From NCBI GenBank assembly GCA_023333565.1, contig JAJKFH010003075.1, positions 124,001 through 188,000 of the forward strand: a stretch of 64,000 nucleotides of DNA, written 5' to 3'. Below, in pieces: positions 35,202-48,700 of this stretch. Position numbers and translations under genes: made by a program. The notes under the pieces are model-generated. The model did no database searches and had not been told where the DNA came from. It saw only the letters and a program-made list of their open reading frames with translations. Origin of the DNA: Puffinus mauretanicus. Lineage: Eukaryota > Chordata > Aves > Procellariiformes > Procellariidae. Position 1 is the stretch's first letter; each line of letters starts with the position of its first letter.

Positions 35202-35220
35202 TGACACTTCAGTTTTTTAA

Positions 35221-36976
35221 AATAATTATCAAAGATGTCATCTATATTAGATTATGATGATTTCCTTTGAGCTTCCTCCACTCTTTGATAAAAAAAGGAA
35301 ATGATAGCCCACTGTTTACCACATACTCTTACAGCATAATTTTATTACAGTAGTTTAGTACCCTGTGGATATTGTTAGCATCTTTATGTTGACAATTTCA
35401 GCTCTCATTTTTAATTTCCGTTAGTTTTTCTTTGGTCTTACTCTGGCTTCATCATTGCTGTTGCAATGAAGCGTGCATTCATATGCTCCTCTTCCTTTTA
35501 ACCTCATACAAAACTGCAGATCCTGTAGGGTGAAAGCAGACCCCTTTATCGGGTTTCTCTGGCAGTCTTTCAGCAACAAGAGGACCGTAAAAGCATGAGC
35601 TATACAAATTGCTGCAAACCAGTGACTTTCACTAACTTAAGTGGAATGTGAATTGTCATGTGTGTGGATTTATCTGCCACTGTGACAGGTTGAATTGACA
35701 TGGAAAAACTGAGCAGCTGCTCCCAATTCTGTATTAATAATATAGATATAATAAAAATACAATTCTATATTTTGTTCTATTTCTTTAACATTTTGGCCAT
35801 TTTCTTTGAAGGAAAGATTTTATTAGATGATTCTCCACTTTATGGTTTGCAGGGGACAGCTGCCTGTCAGTTGAATAACTAGAAAAGCTGTTTCTATTTA
35901 TTTATTCTTTCTTTCACAATGTTACAGATTTTACTCTAAATTTGTTTTGTATCTTACCATAAGACCACTTAATTTGCAGGAGGGACTCCATGGCCACCTC
36001 TGCTGTTGGATGGTGCTCTGGGGTGGAATAAATAATTTAGCATCTAAGAAAATACTGTTGCTTCAGAGAATTATTTTTGGTTTATTATTATTATTATTAC
36101 TGCTGACCTTTTGATTAGGTACCAACAGCAGCTGGGAGTTGGCCCCTTGATGATGCCTGCCCACAGGTATGGGTGTATACCTGCCACCTTTATGGGAATC
36201 ATGTGGGTTTGGTGGTAATGATGGTTGTTCTTTTGCCAGCATTCCACAAATAATTTTCCAATGCCTACTGTTTTCTCCCCTTCTCTTCCCTTCCTTGCAT
36301 GCATCCTCATGGGGCAGCTTCAGTAGCTGTGCTACTGTGATTACTGTAATAGTCTTGGCTTCATCTGGTATCAGCATGCCCAGCTGCATTTCAAAAATGT
36401 TGTAGCTAGATTGTAACTCGTCACCACTGAGTGGCTTAGTGTTACTATTCTCTCCCTGCTTTTCCTATTCATGCTATGAAGGTCACCTTTGCCAGATAAC
36501 TTGGCTTCTATTTGTACTAAATTTGGGTTCATTTCAGTGAAGAAACCCTCCTCTTGCAACAGGAAATGGCGATATAAACCCCACTCCTGTAGTCTGAGAT
36601 CCTTGCAAATCCAACCCGCCCTCACTTCCTGCGAATAGAGGGAGATGCTCTAGTCCTTCCTTTCTGTTACTTAAGACAAGTTTATCACAACTGAGTGCAT
36701 TTTAGAATGCAAAAAGTTTCCTTTTTGTTTTCAGTTTGGGAACTGAAGGACTCACATTTAATCACTTCCTAGGCTATTTCACTTGAGGTTCCCACTCAAC
36801 AGAACAGTGTTATGATAGTAAGGCTTTAATAAGGCATATATCCTTAACACGTTTTCACTGTCTACTTTTTAAAAATGAATTCAGAGTACCACAGTATTTC
36901 TTTCAGTGTTAATTTAATGACGCTATTTTACGTCGAAGGTTACTTGCCAACAGCCTGAAATTTATTTTGCTTAAAA
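35221..36976. other. intergenic sequence downstream of NENF
   Basis: AT-rich, with no recognised gene. It contains a (TTA)n tract at 36082-36099. The 108-codon minus-strand frame covering 36063-36389 runs through that repeat (hence its poly-asparagine) and has no family resemblance. Confidence 0.7.
36082..36099. repeat. (TTA)n trinucleotide repeat
   Basis: About six TTA/ATT units in a row. Confidence 0.85.
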
Positions 36977-37184
36977 GCAAACTGTCTGCTATGGTTATTT
37001 TCTTCAGTAAGTTGCATTTCCCCCACCTCTGTATTATTCCAGTAAGACAGGTGTCCTCACTATCTATACATTGCACTCAAAACAAGCAAATTGTATGCTA
37101 TCCTTGTTTTTTCAGTCAGCTGCATTTCCTTGACCTCTGTATTATTCCAGATGCCATCGCCATCTATAAATTGCAGTCAAAAGA
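36977..37184. repeat. diverged tandem duplication, about 109-bp and 99-bp units
   Basis: Unit 1 (36977-37085) and unit 2 (37086-37184) share the same order of words: GCAAA.TGT.TGCTAT, then CTGCATTTCC/TTGCATTTCC, then GACCTCTGTATTATTCCAG or CACCTCTGTATTATTCCAG, then ATCTATA.ATTGCA.TCAAAA. A third copy may begin with GCAAGC at 37185. Unit 2 has about 10 bp fewer. Confidence 0.8.
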
Positions 37185-39745
37185 AGCAAGCTTGACAAAA
37201 CAAACCCTACTGTAGCCCTCCTACTACTCCACACCTCCTTTGGGGAGTAAAGAATTTCTTTTCAATTTACTTGCTGCTTCCAAATAACATTGCAAATGTC
37301 ATTGTTTTTGCTGTGCTGCTTCTAATCTGCATTTTGCTAACTTAACATGGGTGTTTGAATGGTCTGAGGTTTTAATGAATTGCTGCACTAAGAATTACCT
37401 TACTTTAGTATTTAATGATAGTTCACTCTTCAGAATGTTAAGAATTATCAGATGGGTTCATTGCTTAGAGGATGCATAACCTGAGTTGCCGTTTCCCACC
37501 TGGCGTTCTTTTCAATAGTCCCTCAATTTGATCCGAATATGTTTGACTAACTTTTGTGACAGGATAGATTCTGTCATCCATACTTTAAGGACTTCTCTGA
37601 TTAACTGGAGCAACAGGACTAATAATATAAGCAACCAAAATTCAATAAAGGGGTTATGAAATGCAGATGAAAGTATTATGTTTATTTTTGCAGTTGTAGA
37701 GACTACAGTTAAGTGAAATCATACTAAGAACATGTAAGGTGTGTTAGCAGCTGTTAGTCACAGTTACTAGTTATTGCATCCTAATCTAAACAAGACCACC
37801 TGCCAGAATGCAGGTAGTCTGAATTCTGCAGATTGAGCAGCTGAGATTTTTCCAAGAATTTGGGATTAGATATAAACCGAAGTTAGTTCTTTTCTAACTG
37901 TAATGTGTATATGGACACCATTCTTTTTGCGGCCCTTTGCCAAAATACGAGCGTTTCATTGATTTAAGTGAATCAGTTTCTGTATTTATTTTCTCACGCA
38001 GAAAAGGTCTTGTGTTTCTTTGAAAACTGCAGCTAGGCTAATACTCTTTGTGGTCTGACGATATCGGCTGTGAATTCATAATAACATAGGAATCGGTGTA
38101 GGATCATGTTTCAGACTGCACTTCTCAGACCTGCCAGACTTCCACATTTCAGTAAAAATTAAAAGACGGTGCTTATCTGTTTCAGTACTGTGCTTTGGAA
38201 TGGGAGACGCCTCAACGTAGTTTGTAAATCACCTCCTTTAACTTTTGTTTCAAAACCACCATTGGGCTACATACTCAACGAATGATAGTTTGGAAATTGC
38301 TGCAGTTTTTCCCTTGCAAGACTCCCAAGAACATGTAGAACTCACTTGATGGTGCAGGAGAGAAAACAAGGAAAAAAAATGGTTTAGCTGACTTTCACAA
38401 ATGTATTCTGTCTCTTTGATAGATAAATACACTTATCTGAAATGTGTTGAATGTAATTTGCATCTGCTCAAGAGAAAACAGAAGAGATGTGAAAAGTTTC
38501 ATATAGGAAGTCCAACGCTAATTTTTCAGCTGATCTGGTTTAACTGAGAGGAAAAAAATTCAAAAAAACTTCTGACTACTTCTGTGAATGAAAAAGCTGC
38601 CATTCAGTAGGATTCAGCTGCACATCAGTAAGATGTGCGACGTAGCTCTGATTAGTATTTGCATATTTTCAGATGAACACTGGATATTCTCAGGGATATC
38701 TTAAAATCCCCAGAACTGACGTAAGTGATGACAATCATACACTTTGTTATCCATCAATCATTTATGCTTTTGCTTAATGTTTTTCTGTCTGTACAGGAAA
38801 CAATATACAGCCCATGCAACTTATATGACAAATCCATGCACCATGAGTAATATTCAGATAAAGTAAAATACACATGAACCTATAACCTGAAAGCTACTTA
38901 CATGGTATACAGAATGGCTATTTTCAAAAAAAAATCAGTCCTTGTCTGTGAATGCTTTGATTAAAACAAACAAACAAACCCCCTTAACTTTTAGATTTGT
39001 AATAACTACTTCACTCAGAGCCCTACCTGTGAATGCTGATTCAGACAGTTATAATATAGAATGTATCTGACTGCTTTGACAGAAAAATCAGTGCTATATC
39101 AAAAGGTGATTTTTTTTTTCCGCTCTATTCAGTCAGTCTCAAAGAACTAAGTGTATGATAGGTGGGCATCACTGCTAGAAGTACTTTAATAGCGTAGGCA
39201 TGATTTTGATCTTGGCATGACCAAAAAAAGCCCTAACCCAGAAAACAGAGTAAGTGGGAAATGAGAATGTATCTCAGTGTGCTATTGCAACAATTTATAC
39301 TAGTAAGGTACATTTGGCAGAGCAGTACATGCAGGTCTGGTAACAGACAGTGCTTCCTATTTTTGCTTCTGTCAACTATGGTCAGTGATAACAATGTAAC
39401 TTGTACCCTTACCCATCTGTCGGTCTTTGCATAACACCTGTTTTGGCTTTTTTCTTCCTGTTCAGTAGAAGGTGTGAGTCCTAATTTACTTGTTTACAAA
39501 ACTTACGCTTAGATCTTCTTGGCTTGGGTTATCTGTTGACAAGAAATCCAACATAACAGATAGAAACCGAGATTAACGTCTGTGAAAAATAGAGCTTGTG
39601 CACCTGGATGAACTGCAGAGCCACAGGAAGTATTCTTGAATAAACAATTCCTATGACTGTTTCCCATAGGTTATTTGTAGTAGCTGTTGCAATCAGAAAT
39701 TCTGCACTGTTAATAAATGTTCAGATTACCGTGTTCTGCAGTGCT

Positions 39746-39795
39746 TCCTGACATAAGCCTTTATCCTTATTCCTGACATGAGACATTATCTTTCT
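39746..39795. repeat. 25-bp imperfect tandem duplication
   Basis: TCCTGACATAAGCCTTTATC... at 39746 is repeated as TCCTGACATGAGACATTATC... at 39771, about 20 of 25 positions identical. Confidence 0.6.
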
Positions 39796-42700
39796 GAGAA
39801 GTGAAAAGTTTAGAAGAATCTCGGTGCAAGCTGTCTTGGAGATAAGCCATCCAAGAAAAATCAAAATATGACATAATTTTCCCTCAACTTAAAGAAGCCT
39901 CTCTGAAAAAGGAAAAGAAATCGATATCCCAATGTCCCTATTTTACCTTCCAGACTTTGCTGAAAGTTTTCTCACACTGTGCAAAGGCAGCAAATAAAGG
40001 AGAGACTTAGATCTAACCCTCGCGTTGCGAAAATTTGAGTCCACCCCTTGGCATATCTACTTGGGCTTTAGAGATTATGACAACACAGATAATAGACTGA
40101 TGACAAGGAGTCAAACACATGAACTGAATCCAAGCAGGCCTAAACTTGTAGGAATGTGTGCATGTAGAGCTGAACTTAAAAGCCTTGCACCCTTGTTTTG
40201 TAGACAACAGAATCTTTGAATGAAAAAAAAAACCCTTATAGGTAGCATTTGTTTCAGCCAGGAGAGGAAAGGAAATTTTTTTTTCTGGCACTTGGGCAGA
40301 TAGAATTAGATGACGACTGAAGTGAAAACTTCCCTGTGCCTAGTTCTATGCTTCTTTGCAGAGATACTAAAATCAGTTGTGTTGGATACGCAGAGCTTAG
40401 TTACCAAGCAATTAACTGCCTGGAGGATAACTTTATAGATGAAACTGATAACTGGTTCAAAATAGCTGTGGCAGATCAAGAGTATCCTAGGAGGCTACTC
40501 TCCTCGTTGGAGGCTGCGGCTACATACCCTTTATTTTACATTGCAGTGCTGTTTTGGTAATGATCACAGATAAGGGCTAGGTTACTCAAACTCATTTATT
40601 ACGTTTAACCCTTTATTAATTTTTATGTCTGAGCAAAGCTGCTGAAAACACAGTCTCGTTAAAAAGAATAAATATCGCTCCACAAAAAGCAAAGTATTCA
40701 TTCTGAACTGCAGAACTGTGCATCAAACCTAAGTATACTTACGGCAAAAGTGTTAATTGAAGGTATTACACGTTTAAATCGAGATTATATTCATAGGTAA
40801 CATGTCTGTGTCGTACATTATGCTTGGAAGTGTGTCAAGAATATCACTGATTTTTCCTTATTTATTGTTTAACCATGCTCTGTACTTTAAAATAGTTATA
40901 CAATACCTTTTAAGAGTAGGACAGTAGGACTTCCAAGGCATTTGTGATGTATTTTCGTGTTACAGAAAGACAAACATACATGTATGTCTGAGATGATACA
41001 CAACAGACAGATCTAGAAATTTAGACAAAGGCAACAGTCTTACAGTCTTTCTAAAACATGTTCTATTACATGTATTCCTTAAACTGAACAAGTCAGAAAT
41101 AACGCCCTGCAGTTTCGATCTCTGACACCACAAAAATGGTAGACAGAAATGAAATGATGATGGCAGCTTATAGGGATATATGAAAAGCTCTCAATATTAG
41201 TGTGCAAAAGACCAACCTATCAATTTTAGTGAACTGGAAAGGATTTTAAGAATGCATGCTTAGGAGGGATGTTTGAGTATGTGCTGAGCCTCTATGATTC
41301 TACACATTAAATATTACATATGTCCCTAAATTGCTGCTGCCAAGAGTAAATACTTCCTTCCCATTTCTCTGAATGGTCTCCTTTGAGTTTAGCATGTCTT
41401 GGAGCTGGAAGAAACAGGCTGCTGAAAGGTTTCTATGTGAAGCAGAAGCGTATCAGTGGAATATAACGATCTGAGGCAGAGAGAAGGAAGGTGAGTGAAA
41501 TTCTACTTACGGGAAGCAGCAGGAGATTATAAATAACTCACGGGAGAGTACAGTTTCAGAAGAGGTGAAACTTGCTGATGCACTGAGAGAAAAGGTTGAA
41601 CTTGAGAACGGAAAAGTGTGACATCCTCCTTGGATACAGTTCTGGGAAAATCAGCATGAATTAAACAGTTCGTGACTGCTGGCTCCTTGCTTGACACCCT
41701 CAGTCTCATTTTCCAAAAATACTGATGCCTTTTGCTTTGATACCTTGCAGGTGCCTGAATTCATAGAAAATCATGCTACTGCTATTCAGTCCATAACTTC
41801 CCAATTTTTCTCATTTTGTCTTTAAACGATGCCTATTCTAGTTTAAGAAAGAAGGCTGGAGTTTTGCTGCTGAAGAGGTGACCTGGGACACAGAGATGAA
41901 GGCGCAGTCGTCAGCTTCACTGCAACTTTGCAATCCTTAATGCTAGGTTTCCTGGCTGTTAAATGAGCTGATGCTTCCCTTGAATTCCCTTTGTCTTTCA
42001 TCCGTATTGGGACTTTCATCCATTTGAAGAAGGTAATGTTGGTTGGACATTTGGGCTGGTGGGACCCTGAGATGGCTGTAGTATCAAGAATGTTACTTTC
42101 TGAAGCTCTGGTTTTAATTTCTTCACTCCAAAGAGGTATCGCTTTGTGGTGCTTCATCTTTCAGCTGAAGTGAGTATATTTTACCCATGTTCACTCATGG
42201 GTGTCATCGCTTGGAATCTGCCTATACGTCCATTGGTCACTTGTCTGTTGAAATACTGGTAGAAACCACGATGACCCCAACAGTATTTCTGGCTCAGCTC
42301 ACTTAAAGACATTGTATAAAAGGTGTTTCACAACATTGTCAAGAGTTTTAATGATACATTCAAAATGTGCAAAATAAAGATGCAGCTGGAAGCTAGCAGT
42401 AAACTTTTCATCCACTAGGCTTAGCTAGTTTTTGATAAAATAGGCTAGATGTTTCAAATAAGTAAGAAAGAAATGAGCCTCTAATCCCAAACAAGGCTGT
42501 TTGTAGCCTTTGCAGACTAAGATACATTAACCTGAACCTCCCTAAGTACCTAAAGGAGCTTTTCAACTTGAAAAAAAGTAAAATATTAAGCAAGATTTTA
42601 TCTCAATAATTATGTTAGCTGTATCTGCTTCAAAAAGTAATATATATTTATGGGAAACTTTAATACGTAGGGAAAAAGTTACAAACTATTATTCCACAAT

Positions 42701-45700
42701 ACTGTAGCTCACCTTATTGCAAGCCCTGTCAGAGAGTATGTGTGTAAATTCCTCATGGTACTGTGAAAACACAAATATAAGTTAGTCTAAGTCAGTCTTT
42801 TAAATGTATCTGGTTTACGTTACCCTTAAAAAAATCATTCCCATTCCATTAGGCTGTTTGATTTAACAACAACAAAAATAAATCAGGGGTTGTCCTGATA
42901 CTAGCTGAAAAATTATCTCACTGAATGTGTTTTCTTCACAGCTGGGAACCTGCTGGCCACTTCTATTTCCGATTGCACACACTGTTCATAATCACATAAT
43001 ATCAGTGGAATAACCGCATCAATTACTTACATAAATACTTTTTAAATTCTACTTCTCTTTTTAATGCAATTGAACTGAAAACAAAGACAGCTAGCACCAT
43101 ATGACTAGAGAGGTCTCCATGAGCCACTGGAAAGCACTTCTTGATTTACAGACAGGGTTTGGAAAGCCAAATGAATTCTGCAGAATGTTTATATAAAAGC
43201 ATTACAGGCCATAAGTTCCTCTAACTGGACGGTCCTTTCATTTATATCTTTTTCCATCAACTCATTTAGACTGACTCATCGCACCTAAAAATAGTTTAGA
43301 TTTACTTTATCTTTTTATATTCAGAGCAACACCAGTAAATGGATCGTGCCTACATGCAGTTATCAGAAAACCTACTCTGTTATTTCAGCTCATTCCTTTT
43401 GGTTTCTGAAAATCCCTGAACCACATATTAAGTTGGTATAAATTTACATAACCATAAAAGTCAAGGAAGTTACGTGCAAGAATCTGACCCCAACTTACAA
43501 AGTGTAACAAAGATTACTCTCTGGGCCATAGAGAATGTCTCATCTTTAGATGTCCTTTTAGAAACAGAGCATGACTGCAGTGCTGTTAATGGAATCATCC
43601 CAGATCTATGATGGTGTTACTTCAAATAAATCCAAGCTTCTTGAATTTTAATTTTTTGCATGTGCTGGAGCAATTTTTCCACGTAGCAGGAGCTAGCTTT
43701 ACACCACTGGAGCTGAAGGAGGAACTCTTCAGCTCTTAGGAAGCTCTTATCCTGTCTGGGACAAATCACAAGAAAGAAACAAAACCAACTGTAGTTTATT
43801 ATTCTGTGCCCTGCAATGTGGTCTTTTTAGAGAGGAAAAAAAACAAAGAAGGGATTCGAGGAACTTCAGAGGAAGAAGTGGAAGTATAGCTGCACACCAG
43901 AGAGCTGGTATGAACTTTAACAGTAAGGCTTACCCCTTGTACACATTTTTAGCGAGCAAAATGCTCAAAAATATTCTGAAACACTTAATACAAGGGAGAA
44001 CAGCACAGATATGATTTACCTGTTATTTATCTACTTCAGAAAACAGATTTCTGCTTCAAGCTATAAATCATTAAGACCTCTAACTTTCAAACAGTGCATC
44101 AGAAATTGGCTTTCCGGTTTATAAAAATCATCCTAATATGCCTCAGCGCTGTTTTCTTTCAAGAAGGTCTATAGAGAGCCAGCTGTCTGAGCTGGTTGTG
44201 TTGCTATGTAAGATTTGTGCATAAGTGTCTCTCTGGGAGTTTTGTTTTGGTTCTATCATTTAATATTCATGACAATCATCATTAACCTGCCAGCTGAGCC
44301 GTCTTAGCATCCTGCCTCCTGACAAAGTCAAAAGTTTATTCCTAGCCCACACAGCTCCTGGAAGCGTACATTTCCACATTACAGGCTATTTCGGCTTGGA
44401 ATTCTTATGTTTAAACTAACAGGATGAATCAAAAAAAAACCCCAGAAGAACTGCTAGGGAAAAGATAAAGCAAGAACAAGAGGGTGTGCAGTACTCCTAG
44501 TTAGCAACGATGTGGTTAAGCAATTAAACTAATCTGATCATTCAGCCTGTACACCGAGGCTTGGGAAAGCTGACAATTCAAATGTGTCCATTAATAACAA
44601 AATGTGATGGGGCAAAAGGGGAGGGGGAAAATCCTTGCTTTTAAGCTGCACGGAGTAAACTGTGCCACCTTAAAATTACTCATAGTCCACTGCATATCTG
44701 TCAAAATAATATATAAATATTGGGAGTAGTAAATAATTTCAATGTCGCTGAGAAGAAATATATTCATGCTAAAAGCAAATTCTGTAATTACATTATGATT
44801 TTAATGTACATATTTTTTCATCAAGAATGTCAGAATAATCAAATGATGATTAACACTCTAGACAATTCAATTACACAACACCCAGAGAAATCCAAGGGAG
44901 GCTAAGTTTCTGCTTCCTCAATCAGACAGAACAAAATATACAGTAGGTCCAGTCCTGCCAATGTGGGGCAAACTGAAAAGCTGTTGGAGAATCAAGAAAA
45001 GGAAAGAGTGATGCGAGGAGGAGGGAGTGATCAGTGGCAGAAGGAAAATAAGAGCAGAGAAGGACCCCCAAAATTAAGTGAGAGAGAGGCAATAGAAATT
45101 TTGATGCTGACAGCCACAGCGGAGTAAGAGAAGACCAGAGCCAGCCTAACTGCGTGGTTGGTTCCTGCCTCATTATTTCACACTAGCGTAGTGGGGAAAG
45201 AAGATACGCACATTTGAAAGAGAGAACTGTTGGGAGATTGAATTTTATTTTATATTGTACCTACTGATTAGAAGAAATATATGCTGAATTCTATTTCTCC
45301 CTCTAAGTTTCTATGATGGTTTCTGCTCAACTACAGTTGAACGGAGGGAAAGGGGGAGAGGCTTACTTGTTGCCTGAAGGAGAAAAAAATGTTTTTCCTT
45401 ATTGTATACTATACCCTGCAACAGAGCATCAGGAATGGATTTGTCAAAAAACAGCTGTTGAGGGAATTAAGAGCTCACTCTTAAGTTAAGACTACGACAT
45501 CTCATCATCTTTTTTAAGGAGGCATACATTTTCTAGAGGGAACCAGTCTCCCAGGGGTGTTAGTAGTAACAATGTACTCCTAGAATTACCTTTCAAAAAT
45601 AAAGATTTTTATAAAAGCTGCTATGTCAAACTTCAGATAACAGATTTTTAAAACTTGCCAGTGGTTAAACAACTTTATGAATGTTTCCTCCCCACTGACA

Positions 45701-48700
45701 AATAATTTAGTAGACTTGAGGAATGTGAAATACAAATATCTAACATGATGAACACATACAATGAAACTACCAAAACCAGGAACAGTAAAGAAGAGTAGGG
45801 CAAGGGCCTCTTAGTTTCTATCTAATGGGCACCCCAAGTGGGGATGCAGAATATCCCGAACTAAATCACAGTTCACCTGCACGTCCTGGGTGGAACCAGC
45901 TCAGTCGTGATGGGGAGAGTACCAGCAGTTTTCACCAGACTGTTCCCATGCCATAAACCAGCGCTGCTCAGTCTTGTTTCAGTCTCCTGCTGCCTTCTGT
46001 AAAATCAGCTCTGCTGCATTTAGACTGGTTTAAGGCTCTAGCAGCAAAACTCCACCAGGACTGAAAGCCTGTTATGAAATCCCAACAGGAAGACCCAATT
46101 TTCTAGCATCTCTTTTCATACTTCACATGTCCTTTCATGATTCTGTGAGCTGTCTAATAATGATAAGCCCCCTCAGTATAACACAAATATTAAATGGAAG
46201 AAGAGTAAAGCACAATGTAAGTTAATTTGCCAGCAGCTGGGTTTTCCTGCACCTCCAAGGGGAGGAAAGAGCTCTTGTTTTCTCCAAGTATGACCATTAT
46301 GAGGCTTATACATATTACCAACTTTATGCAGAAAATGATGATTTTCTATCTTTAGTAAAAGCTGCTTATCAAGACTGTTAGGTGCCTTAACACCACTAAA
46401 ATTAAAATAAAGGAAAAAAAGGCAGCAAAAATAAAGGGGAAGCAGCTCCTACTGCATACCAAATAGCAACTCAATACAAGAAAAAAATCATTTTTCTCAG
46501 ACTCCTTTCTGGAAGCCATTTTTTGAAAGATTTTATCTTTTCTTCAAAGCCAGCCATAAGTATGGCTTTATGATGATGTGGCATAGCTGTTGCATTTTCA
46601 AAAAAAATTGTGTCCCCATTAGACTGTTTCTGATCTCGTTATAGTCACAAGCTACGCTTAATATTGTTTATTTTCTATAATTTGTTAGATCATGTGTTAC
46701 CCTCAAGTACATTTCATTTAAGTATTGCTCTACCCACTGTTGATTCAAAACAGCTAAAGGAAGTAGGAACAGGACAGCAAAGTATGCAGTAATAGGTAAC
46801 AGGCCTAGAGAGAAAGTTTAGTGAAAGTTTCAGTTCAGAGAGTAGCTATTTCTCTATAAGCAGAAATCACCTACAGGCAATTTTCCTTGTTTTTAGGAGC
46901 CTATTAACTTTGATATTTATGAAACTATTATTTGTTCCTTTGGAAACAACCATAGCAAATGCTTCTTAAGGTGGTTATGGAGCATGGGTATTTTTCTCTA
47001 GAAAGCGTCTTTAGAAGTAATGAAAAAAAAAAGAAAGAAATTTAATTCTTGTAAATACACCGTCAAGACAGCTAAAAGAGCAATCAAAGTTTGCTTCACA
47101 TTTCAGTCCACATTTTCCAGGAACTCCCCACTAGGAAACTTCATTAAATTTAATAGTAAATTTAATTTAGAAAGAGTTCTGTTTTCACTGTATTTTTCTT
47201 CCCCCAATGTTTTCCTAGATGGATGTTTTCATAACAGTTTCTTTGGTTTGCTTTGTTTCTATGCAACTTGAAGTCATAAACTAATTTCCAAGTAGTGTAC
47301 ATCAATAGAAATAAAGAGCTCCAACTGAGCTACGCTGATTTTCACTATTTTAGAATCTGGTCCCTGCTCCTTTCCGTGGACCACAATAACCTCCTACATT
47401 ATCAGCTTTGATGTTTTCTATGGTGCTCAGAAACCTACGTATTTTACATTTTTTAGATTAAGCACCAAAAAAGGACCTCTCTAATTATGAACATAATTAC
47501 AGATCCACTTTTTTTCCATAATTCTTGAATTAGACAGACATTTGCTTTTGACTAAAAATACACTGGAACGTCAGAGCTCTGTACTGCACTCATCTGCATA
47601 CACTATTATCCCTTTCCCTTCATGTCTTCTTTTGCGGAGTTTTAATAGATCCACACTACAGGGAGCTCTGACAACATTAGGACAAATATTGTTGCAAGAT
47701 ACAGTATAGGATAATTAATGATGAACTCTGAAGCAATCACTGAATCTGGCTGAAAGCTATAGAAAGAAACCATACATTATGATGATGCTTATTCTTGATT
47801 TTGCTGAGGAACAAACCCCAAACTCAAAAAACTCAAAGCAAGACTCCTTTTCTAATTGCATGCTAATTACAAAATTAAATAACTCTCCAGGGGTTTCACT
47901 GCCAGTCTAAGATAACAACTATACAATCTGGCTCTTGCACTAAATAACCACTTTTGTTTATTGTTTTTATACATAATCAGGATTAGGCAAAGATCTTTCC
48001 CAATACTAGCCTGGAAAAGCTAAAATCCAGCAGGAGTAGAGGCCTTAAAATATTCAGTATAGCAAAATGCAGGTTTGTCTGCCCTAGACTTTAAGAACAT
48101 GGCAATGAGCACATCCCCTGTTTAAGGCTTAGTTTAGACTGCTAAACAACACTTCTGATATTCTTAAAATTTCACTGTCCGAGATAAGAGAGAGCAAAAC
48201 TTCTTGGATGACCAAGTGCCGTTTAGGTCCTTTAAAAAGAAGTGAAGCTCAAAAGAATTGGTAACAGCACATTTCAAAATACGGCAAAAGAGTGGTTCAT
48301 AAACCCACCTTGTACAAAGAAGTGGGAGGCACACTTTCCCTGCCTGTTTTCCTTAATAGCTACAGAGAAAACCGACAGGAAACAGAGTGGAATGAAACTG
48401 GTTTGTAGTCCTAGAAAGGAAAATGGTTGTGGGCAAACAGAAGATGCAGACAAATAGGTATCACCTCCCAAGCACCAGCCACAAGACAGGCAAATAAAAA
48501 AGTCAAAAATGTTTCCTATGCAGGCAAAGAAAACCCCAAAACAGTGAAACACTGTAGAATTATCCTGAATTCTCACAAAGAGAGAAAAAGAGGAAGCCAG
48601 AGTTTACCGAGTGCAGCGCTGATTGAAAAGAGAGGTTTGGGTTACTGCCAAAGGAGCTGTTTCCTATTGTCTTTTTTCCTGCTACATTCAGGGAAACAGG

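Larger units (their letters stand above)
34527..35220 (+). other. NENF: NENF 3' UTR
   Basis: About 0.6-0.7 kb after the stop, ending at one of two AATAAA hexamers. It includes an 18-bp perfect palindrome at 34655-34672 next to a TA repeat. Confidence 0.7.

Noticed and set aside
36063..36389. 108-codon minus-strand ORF with an NNNNN stretch
   Set aside because: The asparagine run is the translated (TTA)n microsatellite. The rest resembles no known family, and retroelement origin could not be supported.
41280..41320. CTCTATGATTCTACAC resembling a CR1 3' terminal repeat
   Set aside because: Only one octamer-like unit, and no CR1 ORF2 similarity beside it. Too weak to call.
42183..42202. 7-bp hairpin ACCCATG/CATGGGT
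   Set aside because: Short perfect stems like this are expected often by chance in 64 kb.
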